From Planctomycetota bacterium (GTDB taxonomy: Bacteria > Planctomycetota > UBA8742 > UBA2392): 36,279 bases of DNA. Of the stretch, positions 1 through 8,761 are shown piece after piece. Under the pieces are notes generated by a model that saw only the letters and a list, made by a program, of their open reading frames with translations, was not told the DNA's origin and did not search any database. How positions within the stretch are numbered: position 1 is the stretch's first letter; every line of letters starts with the position of its first letter. The stretch is taken from NCBI GenBank assembly GCA_025993795.1, contig JAMQHL010000033.1, forward strand, positions 67,078-103,356. Direction: 5' to 3'. The position numbers were made by a program, and so were the translations under genes.

Positions 1-1164
1 GTGGGCGACATTTCCCAGAGGATTCGCCGCGCCAATGTTCACCGGCTTCCGTTTTGGCTTGCGGATGATTGCCCGCCCGCTGCCGTCTGCGTAAATCACC
101 AGCAGAAACGTGTCTCCCGCCACGCTGAAATGCCCGCGAACTGTCTCGCTGAGCTGCCCGGAAATTCGGGCTTCATCGCCTTCCTGAATCGCGCGCAGTT
201 CTGCCATTGGCGGCTGGGGTTCGCCCTTAGCGTCAGGCCAAGGCCCGGTGTACACACCTGTAACCTGGGGGCCGCCGGTACGAAACCAGCGTGAGACAGT
301 CTCGGCCCGCGCCAGAGCACCGGGCAGCACACGGCTGTCGTTCTCGCCCCTGCCGCCCTTGGCATACCAGGCTCGCACCGCCTTAGTCCAGTCGCTCTCC
401 GGCATGCCGTGCTCGAGCACCGGCCACAGAAGCACAGGGTCGCCCCAGCTGATCAGGTCACGCTGCACAGGCTGCAGGCCGGCGGCATCTTTCAATCCCT
501 TTGCCGATGCAAACTCAGCGGGGCCCCAGCCCAGTGCCAGCAACGACTCGATCAACTGCACGCCGTCGTAATGGCCGCCAAGTTCCTGCCTGCCGTCCTT
601 GAGGTTGAACTCCCAGAACGCTTTCTCGAACAGCGCGGCGTTCGTGGTGCCCTTGGCCGCCATCGCACGCAGCCCGCGCCGCAGCATGAAACAATCTATG
701 CGCTCACCGTTCAGCGCGGACTGCAGAACGCGAAAGTTGAACCCGCGGGCATAGAACCAGGCGATGCATTCGCGCAGCGAGTACCCGCGACCAGCCAGCA
801 GCTTTCCCAATGCATCGCAGATCTGCGCCGTGCCTGTTGTGTGCTTTGCCAGAAGCACTTCGACAGCCCCGGCGTCGCGACAGCGGGGCAGTGCGCCGTC
901 CAGCTTCAAGCCGGTGTCGAGCAGCGCTTTCTCGTCTTCACTCAGATGGCTGAACAGAAACGCAGACAGCTCGGTCGCATCGGCCTCTTCAAACAGTCGC
1001 CCGGGGAACTTCTCCGGGCTGATCAGCTCGTCGGCTGCTTCCGCGATGACCTCGGCACGGCCGTCGTCGAACCCCGGCGGAACCTTTGGCAGTTCCGGGC
1101 GCTTGTCCTGCGCAAGGGCAACCACACAGGCCAGTATCAGCACGACTGGAACCAAGCGTTTCAT
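1..1164 (-). CDS. Secreted protein of unknown function (C-terminus cut by window edge)
   Basis: An uninterrupted minus-strand frame runs from an ATG at 1164 to the first base of the window without a stop, giving 388 visible codons. The first ~19 residues (MKRLVPVVLILACVVALAQ) form a clear signal peptide with cleavage after ALA, so the protein is exported. The rest is soluble, with an acidic and helical first half, a few scattered cysteines, and a second half ending in a beta-rich stretch followed by KPKRKP. I recognise no domain and assign no function. The plus-strand ORFs over this region have low-complexity, Arg/Ala-rich composition and are shadows. The start is supported by the signal peptide; no strong Shine-Dalgarno sequence is visible. 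Confidence 0.75.
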   Translation of the reverse strand, partial: MKRLVPVVLILACVVALAQDKRPELPKVPPGFDDGRAEVIAEAADELISPEKFPGRLFEEADATELSAFLFSHLSEDEKALLDTGLKLDGALPRCRDAGAVEVLLAKHTTGTAQICDALGKLLAGRGYSLRECIAWFYARGFNFRVLQSALNGERIDCFMLRRGLRAMAAKGTTNAALFEKAFWEFNLKDGRQELGGHYDGVQLIESLLALGWGPAEFASAKGLKDAAGLQPVQRDLISWGDPVLLWPVLEHGMPESDWTKAVRAWYAKGGRGENDSRVLPGALARAETVSRWFRTGGPQVTGVYTGPWPDAKGEPQPPMAELRAIQEGDEARISGQLSETVRGHFSVAGDTFLLVIYADGSGRAIIRKPKRKPVNIGAANPLGNVAH

Positions 1165-1234
1165 GGCAGCAGTGTAGCGCTGCGGGCGCAGATGCGCCCC
1201 AAGAATAGGACCGGTGCCGTCCCATGGCCCCACC

Positions 1235-1774
1235 TCAGAGGCTGTATCGGTGGATGGCGGTCTCGAAGGTACTGCCGCTGACGACGAGCTGCATCCCGTT
1301 GCCCGACAGAATTGCGATCACGTCGTTCTTGCCGGTCAGCGTGTTTGCCACGCGGTCGATGAAGCCTGGATCGAAACCAATAAACTCGATCGCGCCCAGG
1401 CGACGGACTTCGCCCCGGCAGCGTTCCAGAAGTTCGCGGGCCTCGCGCTCGGTGCGTTTGATTACGACGACTCTGGCGTCGTAGTGTCGAAACGTGACCT
1501 TGTCGAGTTTCTGGACACGCACTTGTCCGCACTCAATCCAGACCTCGGGGCGATAGTCGTCGCTGCGGATCAGCAGGTCCGGCTTGTAGCGGTCTTCGTC
1601 GTCCATGGTGGGCTCGATCTGCAGGCGCGAGTGATGGAACAGCGCCATCGCGATGACCTTCAATACGATGTGCTGGAAGCCTTCGCCCTCGCGGAGTTCA
1701 AGCACGATGCGACGTTCGGCGAACAGGTCGCGGTCGTAGTCATTGACCGACAGATCGACGTTCAGTCGCGGCAT
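1235..1774 (-). CDS. YaeQ-family protein (PD-(D/E)XK-fold)
   Basis: This 179-residue protein has the layout of the YaeQ family (E. coli YaeQ is about 180 residues). It has an N-terminal beta strand pair, a helix rich in Leu/Ala (about 35-48), a segment KPDLLIRSDD (about 64-73) and then VWIECGQ (about 77-83), which matches the family's D-x-WIELG region. A long basic helix with KLDK follows. YaeQ proteins share the PD-(D/E)XK nuclease fold but their biochemical role is not settled, so I do not claim nuclease activity. The assignment rests on recognised motifs and length, not on an alignment. Upstream of the ATG there is no good Shine-Dalgarno; a TACCTT lies 8 nt before the start. Confidence 0.6.
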   Translation of the reverse strand: MPRLNVDLSVNDYDRDLFAERRIVLELREGEGFQHIVLKVIAMALFHHSRLQIEPTMDDEDRYKPDLLIRSDDYRPEVWIECGQVRVQKLDKVTFRHYDARVVVIKRTEREARELLERCRGEVRRLGAIEFIGFDPGFIDRVANTLTGKNDVIAILSGNGMQLVVSGSTFETAIHRYSL

Positions 1775-1865
1775 GAAAGTTCAAGGTATCAGGAACCGGG
1801 CTGCAGAAGCACGACAGAACGACGCGCGCGGCCGCGTACCGGTATCTTGTTCAGACCTCAACCGG

Positions 1866-1899
1866 CAAACAACAACCGGGGACGGTCTCCCGTCCCCGG
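1866..1899 (-). terminator. Intrinsic terminator after the small membrane protein gene
   Basis: A perfect 10-bp stem (1876-1885 with 1890-1899) closes a 4-nt loop. On the minus strand it is followed by the T-rich tail TTGTTGTTTG (1875-1866). It lies 22 nt past the stop codon at 1922 and would end transcription before the YaeQ-like gene. Confidence 0.8.
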
Positions 1900-1921
1900 C
1901 CGAAGTAAGGTCTTTCCGTAC

Positions 1922-2260
1922 TTACTTCTTGCTGTCGGCAGTCGCGCCGCCAGCGCACGCGAACGGGATGACCGGGTCTTTGCCCGCACCGACCGCGCTG
2001 AAGCCCTTGAACGCGAAGAACGCGCCAATCGGCCAGCAGACCATGTTGAACAGTGACGCCCGAACCAGCGCGCGGACCTGGCCAACGAACCAGGGGTTCT
2101 GCCACTGGCCCGGCTTTTCAACAAACATGAGGTACAGAAGTCCGAAGTTGAAGATGTTGACCATCCACATGGTCTTGGCGTGAGCCTGAAGTTCAGGCGT
2201 GGCGCCGAGACTCATGATGTCTTGACCCTCTCCGCCTTCAGCCGGTGCATTGTCAGTCAT
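1922..2260 (-). CDS. Small two-segment membrane protein
   Basis: This 112-residue protein has two predicted membrane segments, roughly residues 31-48 (WMVNIFNFGLLYLMFV) and 67-89 (around LFNMVCWPIGAFFAF). They are separated by a short polar stretch containing KPGQWQNPWF. The N-terminus is acidic and the C-terminus ends ADSKK. I recognise no family. It stands alone between two intrinsic terminators (one downstream, and that of metK upstream) and so is probably its own transcription unit. An AAGGGG lies about 10 nt before the ATG and could be the ribosome binding site. Confidence 0.7.
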   Translation of the reverse strand: MTDNAPAEGGEGQDIMSLGATPELQAHAKTMWMVNIFNFGLLYLMFVEKPGQWQNPWFVGQVRALVRASLFNMVCWPIGAFFAFKGFSAVGAGKDPVIPFACAGGATADSKK

Positions 2261-2487
2261 GGGTTTGTCCCCTTAGTTTCCCTGTTTGGTGTCTACAAAT
2301 TTGACACAAGTCCTGTCCGAGGGCGGCAATATATGCCGTCAAAGGCGCGTGGAAAGACCTTTTCTGGAATTTGCCCCCCGGCGAACACTAACGTGAGCGC
2401 GCGCACTGTTTATCCAAACCCGTCAGATCGCGCAAGGGGCTTTTTTCGAGCCAAGTGAACCCTTCGTATGCACTTATGAATTGCACA

Positions 2488-2532
2488 GAAATTTGCTGCG
2501 GCCCGGTCCAGGCGTAGCCTGCACCGGGCCGC
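2488..2532 (-). terminator. Terminator of metK
   Basis: A long hairpin has an outer 10-bp stem (2498-2507 with 2523-2532) and an inner 5-bp stem (2509-2513 with 2517-2521) separated by one C/C mismatch, with a GTA loop. On the minus strand it begins 19 nt after the metK stop and is followed by the AT-rich AGCAAATTTC. The T-tract is imperfect, but the stem is very stable. Confidence 0.75.
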
Positions 2533-2551
2533 GCAAACCAATCGCCGGGAT

Positions 2552-3715
2552 TCAGGCCCCGCCAGCCTTCTTCAGCTTCGCCGCAAGGTCCGTCGCTTCC
2601 CACGGAAAGCCTTCGTGTCCAAAGTGGCCATTCTTGGCAGTCTGGAGAAAGATCGGGCGCTGCAGCTTCAGGTGCTCAATGATGGCCTTTGGCTTGAAAC
2701 TCAGTTGGCTGCGCAACAGCTCAATGATGCGATGCTCGCTGATTGTGCAGGTCCCGAAGGTGTCAATGTGGATGCTCACGGGCTCTGCGACACCAATGGC
2801 GTACGCCAACTGGATCTCGCAACGATCCGCCAGGCCCGCCTTTACGACGTTCTTGGCGACATAGCGGGCCATGTAAGCCGCGCTACGGTCAACCTTCGTC
2901 GGGTCCTTGCCACTGAAGGCCCCGCCGCCGTGGCGACCCATCCCGCCGTATGTATCCACAATGATCTTCCTGCCCGTCAGGCCCGAATCACCATGGGGGC
3001 CGCCTATCACGAAGCGCCCGGTTGGGTTGACGTGATAGATCGTGTCCTTATCCACGTACTTCCCGGGCAGCACCGGTTTGATGATGTGTTCGAGTACCTG
3101 CTCCCGGATCTCGTTCAGACCGATCTCGGGGGCGTGCTGCGTGCTGAGCACTACCGTGTGAATGCGCTTGATCTCGTGGCCATCGTACTCAATCGTCACC
3201 TGGCTTTTGCAGTCGGGGCGCAGCCACGGCAGCTTGCGCGCGTGGCGCAGCTCGGCCTGGCGGGCCGTCAGCTTGTGTGACCACGCGATGGCAGCGGGCA
3301 TCAGCTCAGGTGTCTCATTCGTCGCGTATCCGAACATCATGCCCTGATCGCCGGCGCCCTGTTCGCGGTCAGTCTTCTCGTCCACGCCCATGGCAATGTC
3401 AGCCGACTGGCCATGCACTGCGACCATGATGCCGCAGGTGTTGCCGTCGAGACCGAACTCGCCATTCGTGTACCCGATATCGCATGCGGCTTTGCGGGCA
3501 ATGTCGCCTATGTCGGAAAGTACCTCAGTTGCAGTTGTCGTGATTTCGCCCATCACGACAATCAGGCCCGTGGTTGTTGCGGTCTCACAGGCCACGCGCG
3601 CACGCGGGTCTTTCGCCAGCAGCGCGTCCAACACTGCGTCAGAGACCTGGTCGCACAGTTTGTCGGGGTGACCTTCGCCAACCGACTCAGACGTGAACAG
3701 CTTGCGCTCAGACAT
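2552..3715 (-). CDS. metK: S-adenosylmethionine synthase
   Basis: MetK makes S-adenosylmethionine from methionine and ATP in the cytoplasm. The 387-residue length fits the family (E. coli 384). Family motifs are plain: [17 protein letters not shown] at the N-terminus (His and Asp for ATP/Mg binding), the GNTCGIMV and [12 protein letters not shown] region, [39 protein letters not shown] and a C-terminal [12 protein letters not shown]. The frame stays open far upstream of the true start. I chose the ATG at 3715 because the family begins at MSERKLF and because GGAG lies 5 nt upstream. The gene has its own promoter-like elements and a strong terminator, so it is monocistronic. Confidence 0.97.
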   Translation of the reverse strand: MSERKLFTSESVGEGHPDKLCDQVSDAVLDALLAKDPRARVACETATTTGLIVVMGEITTTATEVLSDIGDIARKAACDIGYTNGEFGLDGNTCGIMVAVHGQSADIAMGVDEKTDREQGAGDQGMMFGYATNETPELMPAAIAWSHKLTARQAELRHARKLPWLRPDCKSQVTIEYDGHEIKRIHTVVLSTQHAPEIGLNEIREQVLEHIIKPVLPGKYVDKDTIYHVNPTGRFVIGGPHGDSGLTGRKIIVDTYGGMGRHGGGAFSGKDPTKVDRSAAYMARYVAKNVVKAGLADRCEIQLAYAIGVAEPVSIHIDTFGTCTISEHRIIELLRSQLSFKPKAIIEHLKLQRPIFLQTAKNGHFGHEGFPWEATDLAAKLKKAGGA

Positions 3716-3742
3716 GGTAACTCCAGCACCGGAATGCCTGAA

Positions 3743-3770
3743 CTTATAGTGCGCTGGCCCGGTGGGGCAA
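3743..3770 (-). promoter_or_regulatory. Likely sigma70-type promoter of metK
   Basis: On the minus strand TTGCCC (3770-3765) and TATAAG (3748-3743) are separated by 16 nt, 28 nt before the metK ATG. The short leader leaves no room for a SAM riboswitch. Confidence 0.55.
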
Positions 3771-3786
3771 CGGGGCGTGCGCCGCT

Positions 3787-4308
3787 TCAGCCTGCGATGA
3801 ACGCGCCGAACCACACCGCATAGGCCATTGCCACCCCAGCCCCGATCATTGCACCCCCGACCGTATCGGCCCACCAGTGGGCGCCGAAGTACACGCGACT
3901 GAACATGCACAGCGGAATCAACGGCAGGAATGCCGCGCTCACGGGCCAGGCAAGTGGCCCGCACAGCACAAGCAGGGCCGTCACGCTGCCCGCCTGCGCG
4001 CTGTCGCCAGAGGGAAACGCCGGGTTGCTCACAAGCTTGCGCAGCTTCAGCGCACGGGGTGCCTCCAGTGGTTCCGGGCGCGGTCGATTGACCCAGTGCT
4101 TCATGGGCGTCGTAATCGCCAGCGTTGTCAGCGTGCTCATGGTCGCCACGGCGGCAAACCGCCAGCCCAGCCAAGCCCCGAGTGCCAGAATCAGCACCGG
4201 CATGCCATAGCTGCCGAACAACAGGCCCGGCACAGCCAGCGCATAGTCGAGCGGCCCAAAGCGCAGTCCATGGACGGCGCGGCTCAAGCGATGATCCATT
4301 TGTCGCAT
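3787..4308 (-). CDS. PAP2-family membrane phosphatase
   Basis: This 173-residue membrane protein has the PAP2 (type 2 phosphatidic acid phosphatase) signature in order: KHWVNRPRP (motif 1, K-x6-RP), FPSGDSAQ (motif 2) and [16 protein letters not shown] (motif 3, SR-x5-H-x3-D). Four to five hydrophobic segments surround these motifs, as expected for an enzyme that dephosphorylates lipid or polyprenyl phosphates at the membrane. The usual PSGH of motif 2 is PSGD here, replacing one of the two conserved histidines. The nucleophile histidine of motif 3 is intact. The start may be 4308 or the ATG at 4299. It is divergent from the SNase gene with about 20 bp between them. Confidence 0.85.
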   Translation of the reverse strand: MRQMDHRLSRAVHGLRFGPLDYALAVPGLLFGSYGMPVLILALGAWLGWRFAAVATMSTLTTLAITTPMKHWVNRPRPEPLEAPRALKLRKLVSNPAFPSGDSAQAGSVTALLVLCGPLAWPVSAAFLPLIPLCMFSRVYFGAHWWADTVGGAMIGAGVAMAYAVWFGAFIAG

Positions 4309-4315
4309 CGGGCGC

Positions 4316-4328
4316 TATACTGTGGCCA
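4316..4328 (+). promoter_or_regulatory. -10 box placed for a leaderless SNase transcript
   Basis: TATACT at 4316-4321 ends 6 nt before the ATG at 4328, so transcription would begin at or next to the start codon. No Shine-Dalgarno is present. Confidence 0.45.
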
Positions 4329-4942
4329 TGAGGCGCGCGAATCAACGCGGAAAGATCAACACCGGCGCTACCGCGCTGGTCCTGGTGCTACTGGTCGCCG
4401 TGGCAGGCGTCGCGCTGTGGCAGAGCGGCTTGCTGCCGATTCGCATGCGGCACGACGGGTTGTATGGCGGCGGAAACGCACAACAGCCTGCCGAAAATGC
4501 AACCATCCAACGCCCGAAGTTGTACCTGCCAGCGCCTGCAAAGAAGCTGCGCGGACATCTCGCGGTGCGGCGCGTGATCGACGGCGACACGCTTGAGATG
4601 GCAGATGGCACGCGCCTGCGCCTGATCGGCGTTGATTGCGCCGAACTTGGCGAGCATAAGGTCGACCCCGAGGGCGCGGCCTTCAAAGCCACCATGTATG
4701 TATTCAGCCTGCTCGAGAAGGACCCGCAGTTGAAGCTGGAGTACGATCAGGAACGCCTGGACAAGTACGACCGCACGCTGGCCTACGCGTCTCTGCCGGA
4801 CGGTCGCATGCTGAACCGGTTGCTGCTGGAAGGCGGTTGGGCGGACACGATGACCATTGCACCAAACACCAGATACGCATCAGAGTTTGCGAAACTTCGC
4901 GATGAAGCGCGCACCGATGGTCGCGGCATGTGGGCGAACTGA
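4328..4942 (+). CDS. Membrane-anchored thermonuclease (SNase) family protein
   Basis: This 204-residue protein has a basic N-terminus, one membrane segment (about 14-31) and, after a linker, an SNase domain (about 75-203). Key residues of staphylococcal nuclease can be matched: [10 protein letters not shown] (metal-site Asp), [11 protein letters not shown] with R98, D103 and E106 (the R35/D40/E43 equivalents), and DKYDRTLAY with R149 (the R87 equivalent). It is therefore probably an active calcium-dependent nuclease held on the outer face of the membrane. A GTG at 4322 is an alternative start two codons earlier; I prefer the ATG at 4328. The gene converges with spoVG, leaving a 2-bp gap. Confidence 0.85.
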   Translation: MRRANQRGKINTGATALVLVLLVAVAGVALWQSGLLPIRMRHDGLYGGGNAQQPAENATIQRPKLYLPAPAKKLRGHLAVRRVIDGDTLEMADGTRLRLIGVDCAELGEHKVDPEGAAFKATMYVFSLLEKDPQLKLEYDQERLDKYDRTLAYASLPDGRMLNRLLLEGGWADTMTIAPNTRYASEFAKLRDEARTDGRGMWAN

Positions 4943-4944
4943 CT

Positions 4945-5364
4945 CTAGCCTTCATCCAGGTCTGTCGGGACTCCGCCTGCTCGAACCCGGGCAACTTCGG
5001 CTGCATAAGCCTCGACGATTTTCTGGTGCACATACTCGCGGACCTCGCCGCGAATCGGGTGCACCAGGTCGAAGTGGAGCTTGGCGCGCCCCCGGGCGTC
5101 GGTCTCGGCGCGATTGGCCGGCAGCTTGGTGCCGCATTCATTGCAGAACTTTGCCCGCAGATGATTCTTGTAACCACAGCGGATGCACTTGTCGGTAATC
5201 TTGCGCGAAGGCATCGCAATGAACGGCGAGCCGTCGCCCTGGATAATCTTCAGGTCCTTGATAACGAAGGCGTTATTGAGCGTAACGCTGCAATATCCGA
5301 GCAACTTCTCGTCGTCTTCGGATGCCAGCTTGACTCGGACTTCCGTGACCTCGATGTCACGCAT
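4945..5364 (-). CDS. spoVG: SpoVG-family regulator with inserted zinc ribbon
   Basis: SpoVG is a small nucleic-acid-binding regulator. This 139-residue version keeps the family core: MRDIEVTEVRVKL at the start, the CSVTLNNAFVIKDLKIIQG strand region, PFIAMPSRK, and FDLVHPIRGEVREYVHQKIVEAY after the insert. Between AMPSRK and FDLVHP sits an insert of about 40 residues carrying CIRC and, 12 residues later, CNEC. This is a four-cysteine zinc ribbon absent from the ~90-residue Firmicutes protein. The ATG at 5364 follows the ispE stop by 4 nt, so the two genes are probably co-translated; linkage of spoVG with ispE is also known in Firmicutes. A start at 5385 would overlap ispE and has no family support. 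Confidence 0.9.
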   Translation of the reverse strand: MRDIEVTEVRVKLASEDDEKLLGYCSVTLNNAFVIKDLKIIQGDGSPFIAMPSRKITDKCIRCGYKNHLRAKFCNECGTKLPANRAETDARGRAKLHFDLVHPIRGEVREYVHQKIVEAYAAEVARVRAGGVPTDLDEG

Positions 5365-5368
5365 TGAC

Positions 5369-6235
5369 TCATCCCCATACTGCACCCCGGGGCAATGTCA
5401 CCGCGGTGAAGGCCCGCCCCAGGCCCTGCGATTGAAGGGTCGCCGCGAACGTCACGGCCACCTCACGGTTCTCCATCAGGAAAGCGATGGACGACCCTGA
5501 ACCGCTCACAAAGCGCGCCAGCACGCCCAATCCCGATTCAGTCCGAGACCATGCATTCCTCAAACCCGGCGAAACCCTGAGTGCGGAGTCCTGAAGCCGG
5601 TTGAAAATGGCGCTGGCCAACTTTGTGCGATTGAAGTCCTTTAGTAAAACATGAAATAAGTAACATTTCGCCTTCTCGTCCGTCAAGTGACTGCTGGCAT
5701 CTTGGTAAACCGGACCGGTTGGACATACCTCCTCGGGGTACAGGACTACGACGTCTACCCCAGCCACATCATGCAGGGGTTCAATGACTTCTCCGCGGCC
5801 CGTACAACGGGCAGTCCCACCTTCAATAAAGAAGGCGCAGTCACTGCCAACACGGCTCACAAGCTCTTGCAAGCGCAGCGTTCCTAATCTGGTGCCCCAC
5901 AGGCGGTCGAGGGCGAGCATTGTGCTGGCTGCGTCGCTGCTGCCGCCGCCCAAGCCGGCACCGTGCGGGATGTTTTTCTTCAATGTGATGCAGGCGCCCC
6001 TGCCTGGGGCGTGTTCGTCGCGCAGCAAAGCAGCCGCGCGCCAGGCAAGATTTTTCTCGTTGGGCCCGAGGTCGATGTTGCAATGCAGGCTTAGTGTATC
6101 AGAAGCCTCGACAGTGATTTCGTCGAACAGGCTTATGGTCTGCATGACGGTATCGATGGCATGGTAACCGTCGGGTCGCTTGTGAAGGACCTCGAGAAAC
6201 CAGTTGATCTTGGCAGGCGCAAGAATCTTGAGCAT
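5369..6235 (-). CDS. ispE: 4-diphosphocytidyl-2-C-methyl-D-erythritol kinase
   Basis: IspE phosphorylates CDP-methylerythritol in the non-mevalonate (MEP) isoprenoid pathway. The 288-residue length and GHMP-kinase motifs match the family: LAPAKINWFLEVLHKRPDGYH at the N-terminus, IPHGAGLGGGSSDAAS (ATP-binding glycine loop, about residues 89-104), VGSDCAFFIEGGTARCTGRGE, and a C-terminal VSGSGSSIAFL. It lies 11 bp after rnd and 4 bp before spoVG, third in a moaC-rnd-ispE-spoVG operon. The ATG at 6235 fits the family N-terminus (MLKILAPAKIN). Confidence 0.96.
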   Translation of the reverse strand: MLKILAPAKINWFLEVLHKRPDGYHAIDTVMQTISLFDEITVEASDTLSLHCNIDLGPNEKNLAWRAAALLRDEHAPGRGACITLKKNIPHGAGLGGGSSDAASTMLALDRLWGTRLGTLRLQELVSRVGSDCAFFIEGGTARCTGRGEVIEPLHDVAGVDVVVLYPEEVCPTGPVYQDASSHLTDEKAKCYLFHVLLKDFNRTKLASAIFNRLQDSALRVSPGLRNAWSRTESGLGVLARFVSGSGSSIAFLMENREVAVTFAATLQSQGLGRAFTAVTLPRGAVWG

Positions 6236-6246
6236 GGGCCCGGTCC

Positions 6247-7413
6247 CTAACTGCCTCGCCGCCCATTCAGCAGCTTGAGCAAGTCAGCCCCGTAGCGTTT
6301 GGCCCGGGCGCTGCCGACGCGGGGGTTGGCCGCCAGCTGTTCAATATCTCTGGGCGGCGCCAGCACCAGGTCCTTAAGCACGGCGGAGGGCAGAATCGCC
6401 TGCAACCCGACGCCACGAGCCTGCTTTTGCGCTTCGCGCCAGCGCTTGAGACGCCCAAGTGTATCCCGCTGGCGGGGGTCCATGCGCGGCGCCGGTGTGT
6501 CATTGCGCCGCGGGGGCTTCATATTGGCGGGATTGGAGAGCCCGCTCTGGATCGCCTCAAGCATCGCGCCCGCCTGTTCTGCCATCAGCCACTCACCAAC
6601 ACCGCGCATGGCGCCGATGGCCTCAGGCGTCGTCGGCAGCGTACGCGCGATATCAAGCAGCGTGTTGTCACTGATGATGCGGAATGGCGCCCGGTCAAGG
6701 CTGCGGGCCAGGTCGTTCCGCCACGCGTAGAGGGCCTTGAGCACGCCACGTTGCTGCTCAGAGAGGTCGCCATGGCCCTTGATGCGCCGGAAGCGGTCGG
6801 GGTCAAAGACACGCTCCCGAGGTTCCGCATAGGCAACGGCGCGACATTCGATTTCGTACTCGTCCAGCAGGTCCAGCTTGCGCAGCTCGTCAATCATCAG
6901 GTCGTGCAACTTGAACAGGTGCTGGGTGTCGTTGACCAGGTAGCTCAAGTGGCGCAATTCAATCGGACGGCGTGACCAGTCATACCGTTGAAGCTCTTTC
7001 TCGAGATGCGTGCCCAGATAACCCTCAGCCAGTGCCGCCAAGCCGGTGTGCGGCAAGTCCAGCAACATGGCAGCCACGCTTGTGTCCTGCACGCTGCCGA
7101 ACTCGAGGTGGTAATCCCGCTTCAGGGCCAGCACGTCGTTCTGGCCCGAGTGCATCAGCAGCGGTCTTTCCGCGCGGGCGGTAATGCGGCCAAGAGCTTG
7201 CGCCGCATCGTCGATAGCAAGCGTGTCAACGACGACGTTGAGCTCTTCGCTGGACAGGGTGACAATGCAGACGCGCTCGGCGTAGTTGTAAAAACCGTCG
7301 CTCTCGATATCGAGCGACAGGCGCGGCGCTTCCAGCAACTCGTCAACCACCTGCTTGAGTCGCGACTCATCGGTGACGATTTCGGTTTCGGCAGGCAAGG
7401 GCTGGTTGGTCAT
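6247..7413 (-). CDS. rnd: Ribonuclease D (DEDD 3'-5' exonuclease with HRDC domain)
   Basis: RNase D trims the 3' ends of tRNAs and other stable RNAs. The 388-residue protein starts with a DEDD exonuclease domain: LDIESDGFY gives D35 and E37, LLMHSGQND gives D93, and [16 protein letters not shown] gives the last acidic site with its tyrosine. An HRDC domain follows at about 224-300 ([30 protein letters not shown]), then a C-terminal helical region. This order and length match the E. coli enzyme (375 residues). Its ATG overlaps the moaC stop in an ATGA arrangement, showing translational coupling. Confidence 0.92.
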   Translation of the reverse strand: MTNQPLPAETEIVTDESRLKQVVDELLEAPRLSLDIESDGFYNYAERVCIVTLSSEELNVVVDTLAIDDAAQALGRITARAERPLLMHSGQNDVLALKRDYHLEFGSVQDTSVAAMLLDLPHTGLAALAEGYLGTHLEKELQRYDWSRRPIELRHLSYLVNDTQHLFKLHDLMIDELRKLDLLDEYEIECRAVAYAEPRERVFDPDRFRRIKGHGDLSEQQRGVLKALYAWRNDLARSLDRAPFRIISDNTLLDIARTLPTTPEAIGAMRGVGEWLMAEQAGAMLEAIQSGLSNPANMKPPRRNDTPAPRMDPRQRDTLGRLKRWREAQKQARGVGLQAILPSAVLKDLVLAPPRDIEQLAANPRVGSARAKRYGADLLKLLNGRRGS

Positions 7414-7955
7414 CCTTTCCAGTCTCCGCCCTTTCCGCCGGTTTTTTCAAGCAGGCGGATCGACTCGATTTCAATGCCCTTTTCGAGGGCTTTCACCATG
7501 TCATAAACGGTAAGCGCCGCGACCGTCGCCGCGTGCAGCGCTTCCATTTCCACACCCGTCACGCCCGTACACTTGACGCTGGCCAGCACCCGGATTCCGG
7601 GGCGGCCATGCGCATCCGCCGGCAGGTCAGTTTCAAACGAGACCTCCACGCCGCTCAGCGCAAGCGGGTGGCACATCGGGATCGCTTCGGGCGTGCGCTT
7701 GGCCGCCATGATGCCCGCGACTCGGGCCGTGCCCAGCACTTCGCCCTTGGGGCCGGTGCCCTGCACCACAGCAGCGTGCGTGGCTGGACTCATGCGCAGG
7801 ACAGCCTGTGCCCTGGCGGTGCGTGTCGAGATTACCTTGGCGGACACATCGACCATGCGAGCCTCGCCCTTCTCATTGAGATGGGACAAGCCCCGGTTCG
7901 GGGTTGCGGGGGGTGGCTCGTCGCCACCTGGCTTGCCGCTGCGCTGACGTGCCAA
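7410..7955 (-). CDS. moaC: Cyclic pyranopterin monophosphate synthase
   Basis: MoaC forms cyclic pyranopterin monophosphate in molybdenum cofactor biosynthesis. Family motifs are present: [34 protein letters not shown] (substrate-site Lys and His), [24 protein letters not shown] and [12 protein letters not shown]. The start is uncertain. A TTG at 7955 has a good GGAAGG 5 nt upstream and adds a proline/glycine-rich 22-residue extension. A TTG at 7889 gives 159 residues, close to the usual length, and starts where the family homology starts ([10 protein letters not shown]). The extra stretch contains two small hairpins with 5-nt loops, which suggests inserted repeat DNA. It is first in the moaC-rnd-ispE-spoVG operon. 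A MobB-like gene lies at 11362. Confidence 0.93.
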   Translation of the reverse strand: MARQRSGKPGGDEPPPATPNRGLSHLNEKGEARMVDVSAKVISTRTARAQAVLRMSPATHAAVVQGTGPKGEVLGTARVAGIMAAKRTPEAIPMCHPLALSGVEVSFETDLPADAHGRPGIRVLASVKCTGVTGVEMEALHAATVAALTVYDMVKALEKGIEIESIRLLEKTGGKGGDWKG

Positions 7956-8055
7956 GAGAACCTTCCAGATCTGCTGATTCAGCCCCTAGGATAGCCAATC
8001 GCGGTCTGCATAACACCGGGCGGCTGGCGCGTGGATGGTTTGTTAGTTCCGCGCG

Positions 8056-8715
8056 CTAACCGATCATTGCCACGGTTTCGCGCACGGCACGCTCAATGCC
8101 CTCGGCCACGTGGGCGATGCTTGGGCCCAGCATGTATGCGGGCGTGCTTACGATCTTGCGCTCTTTATCCACGACGAAGTCTCGCACGGCGCAGTTTTCA
8201 TGCGATGCTCCGCAGGCTTCGATCGCGTCGGCTGTGCCTTCGTCGTTGCCGATGGTCAGTACCGGGCGCTCGTCACCCAACACCCTGGCAATCACCGCCG
8301 GCGCAATGCAGATCGCGCAGATCGGTTTGCCCGCCTTGTGGACTTCACGCACCAGCCGCGCGACATCAGCGTTAACCGTGGCCTTGGCACCTTTGGATGC
8401 GAAGTCGCTCAAGTTCAGTGCCGCGCCAAAGCCGCCGGGCAGGACCAGCGCGTCGAGGTCGCCAGCCTTGATTTCGGCGATGTCACGAATTTTGCCGCGC
8501 GCGATGCGGGCGCTTTCGACCAGCACGTTGCGTTTTTCGGACACGTCCTGGCCGGTGAGGTGGTTGACGACCTTGCCCTGCTCAATGTTGGGCGCCATGC
8601 AGATGGTTTCTACGCCCATGCGGTCCAGTGCCAGCAGCGTGCACACGCTTTCATGGATTTCCGCGCCGTCCTTGAACCCGCAACCGGAAAGTATCACGCC
8701 AATCTTGTGTGGCAT
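8056..8715 (-). CDS. elbB: Glyoxalase/amidotransferase-like protein ElbB
   Basis: This 219-residue protein matches ElbB (E. coli 217), a DJ-1/PfpI-superfamily protein linked genetically to isoprenoid biosynthesis and with glyoxalase activity in vitro. Visible motifs are IGVILSGCGFKDGAEIHES, LDALVLPGGFGAALNLSDFA, and KPICAICIAPAVIARVLG with the nucleophile-elbow cysteine. The start at 8715 (MPHKIG) is supported by GGAGG 6 nt upstream; a longer frame to 8745 has no support. A promoter candidate sits just upstream. It is near but not coupled to ispE, an isoprenoid gene. Confidence 0.92.
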   Translation of the reverse strand: MPHKIGVILSGCGFKDGAEIHESVCTLLALDRMGVETICMAPNIEQGKVVNHLTGQDVSEKRNVLVESARIARGKIRDIAEIKAGDLDALVLPGGFGAALNLSDFASKGAKATVNADVARLVREVHKAGKPICAICIAPAVIARVLGDERPVLTIGNDEGTADAIEACGASHENCAVRDFVVDKERKIVSTPAYMLGPSIAHVAEGIERAVRETVAMIG

Positions 8716-8732
8716 GGGTGGCCTCCGCCAAT

Positions 8733-8761
8733 GAACTATGAACATTGAAACGGCACGTCAA
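8733..8761 (-). promoter_or_regulatory. Likely promoter of elbB
   Basis: On the minus strand TTGACG (8761-8756) and TAGTTC (8738-8733) are separated by 17 nt. The -35 matches the consensus at five positions; the -10 is weaker. It begins within the T-rich tail of the upstream terminator. Confidence 0.45.

Noticed and set aside
409..1281. Plus-strand ORF of 290 codons
   Set aside because: It is antisense to a signal-peptide-bearing minus-strand gene and has no start signal or recognisable family.
1866..1899. Member of the 5-nt-loop hairpin family
   Set aside because: It has a 4-nt loop and a T-rich tail at a gene end, so it is an ordinary intrinsic terminator.
3716..3786. SAM riboswitch upstream of metK
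   Set aside because: Only 71 bp separate metK from the next gene, most of it promoter; no SAM-riboswitch architecture is visible.
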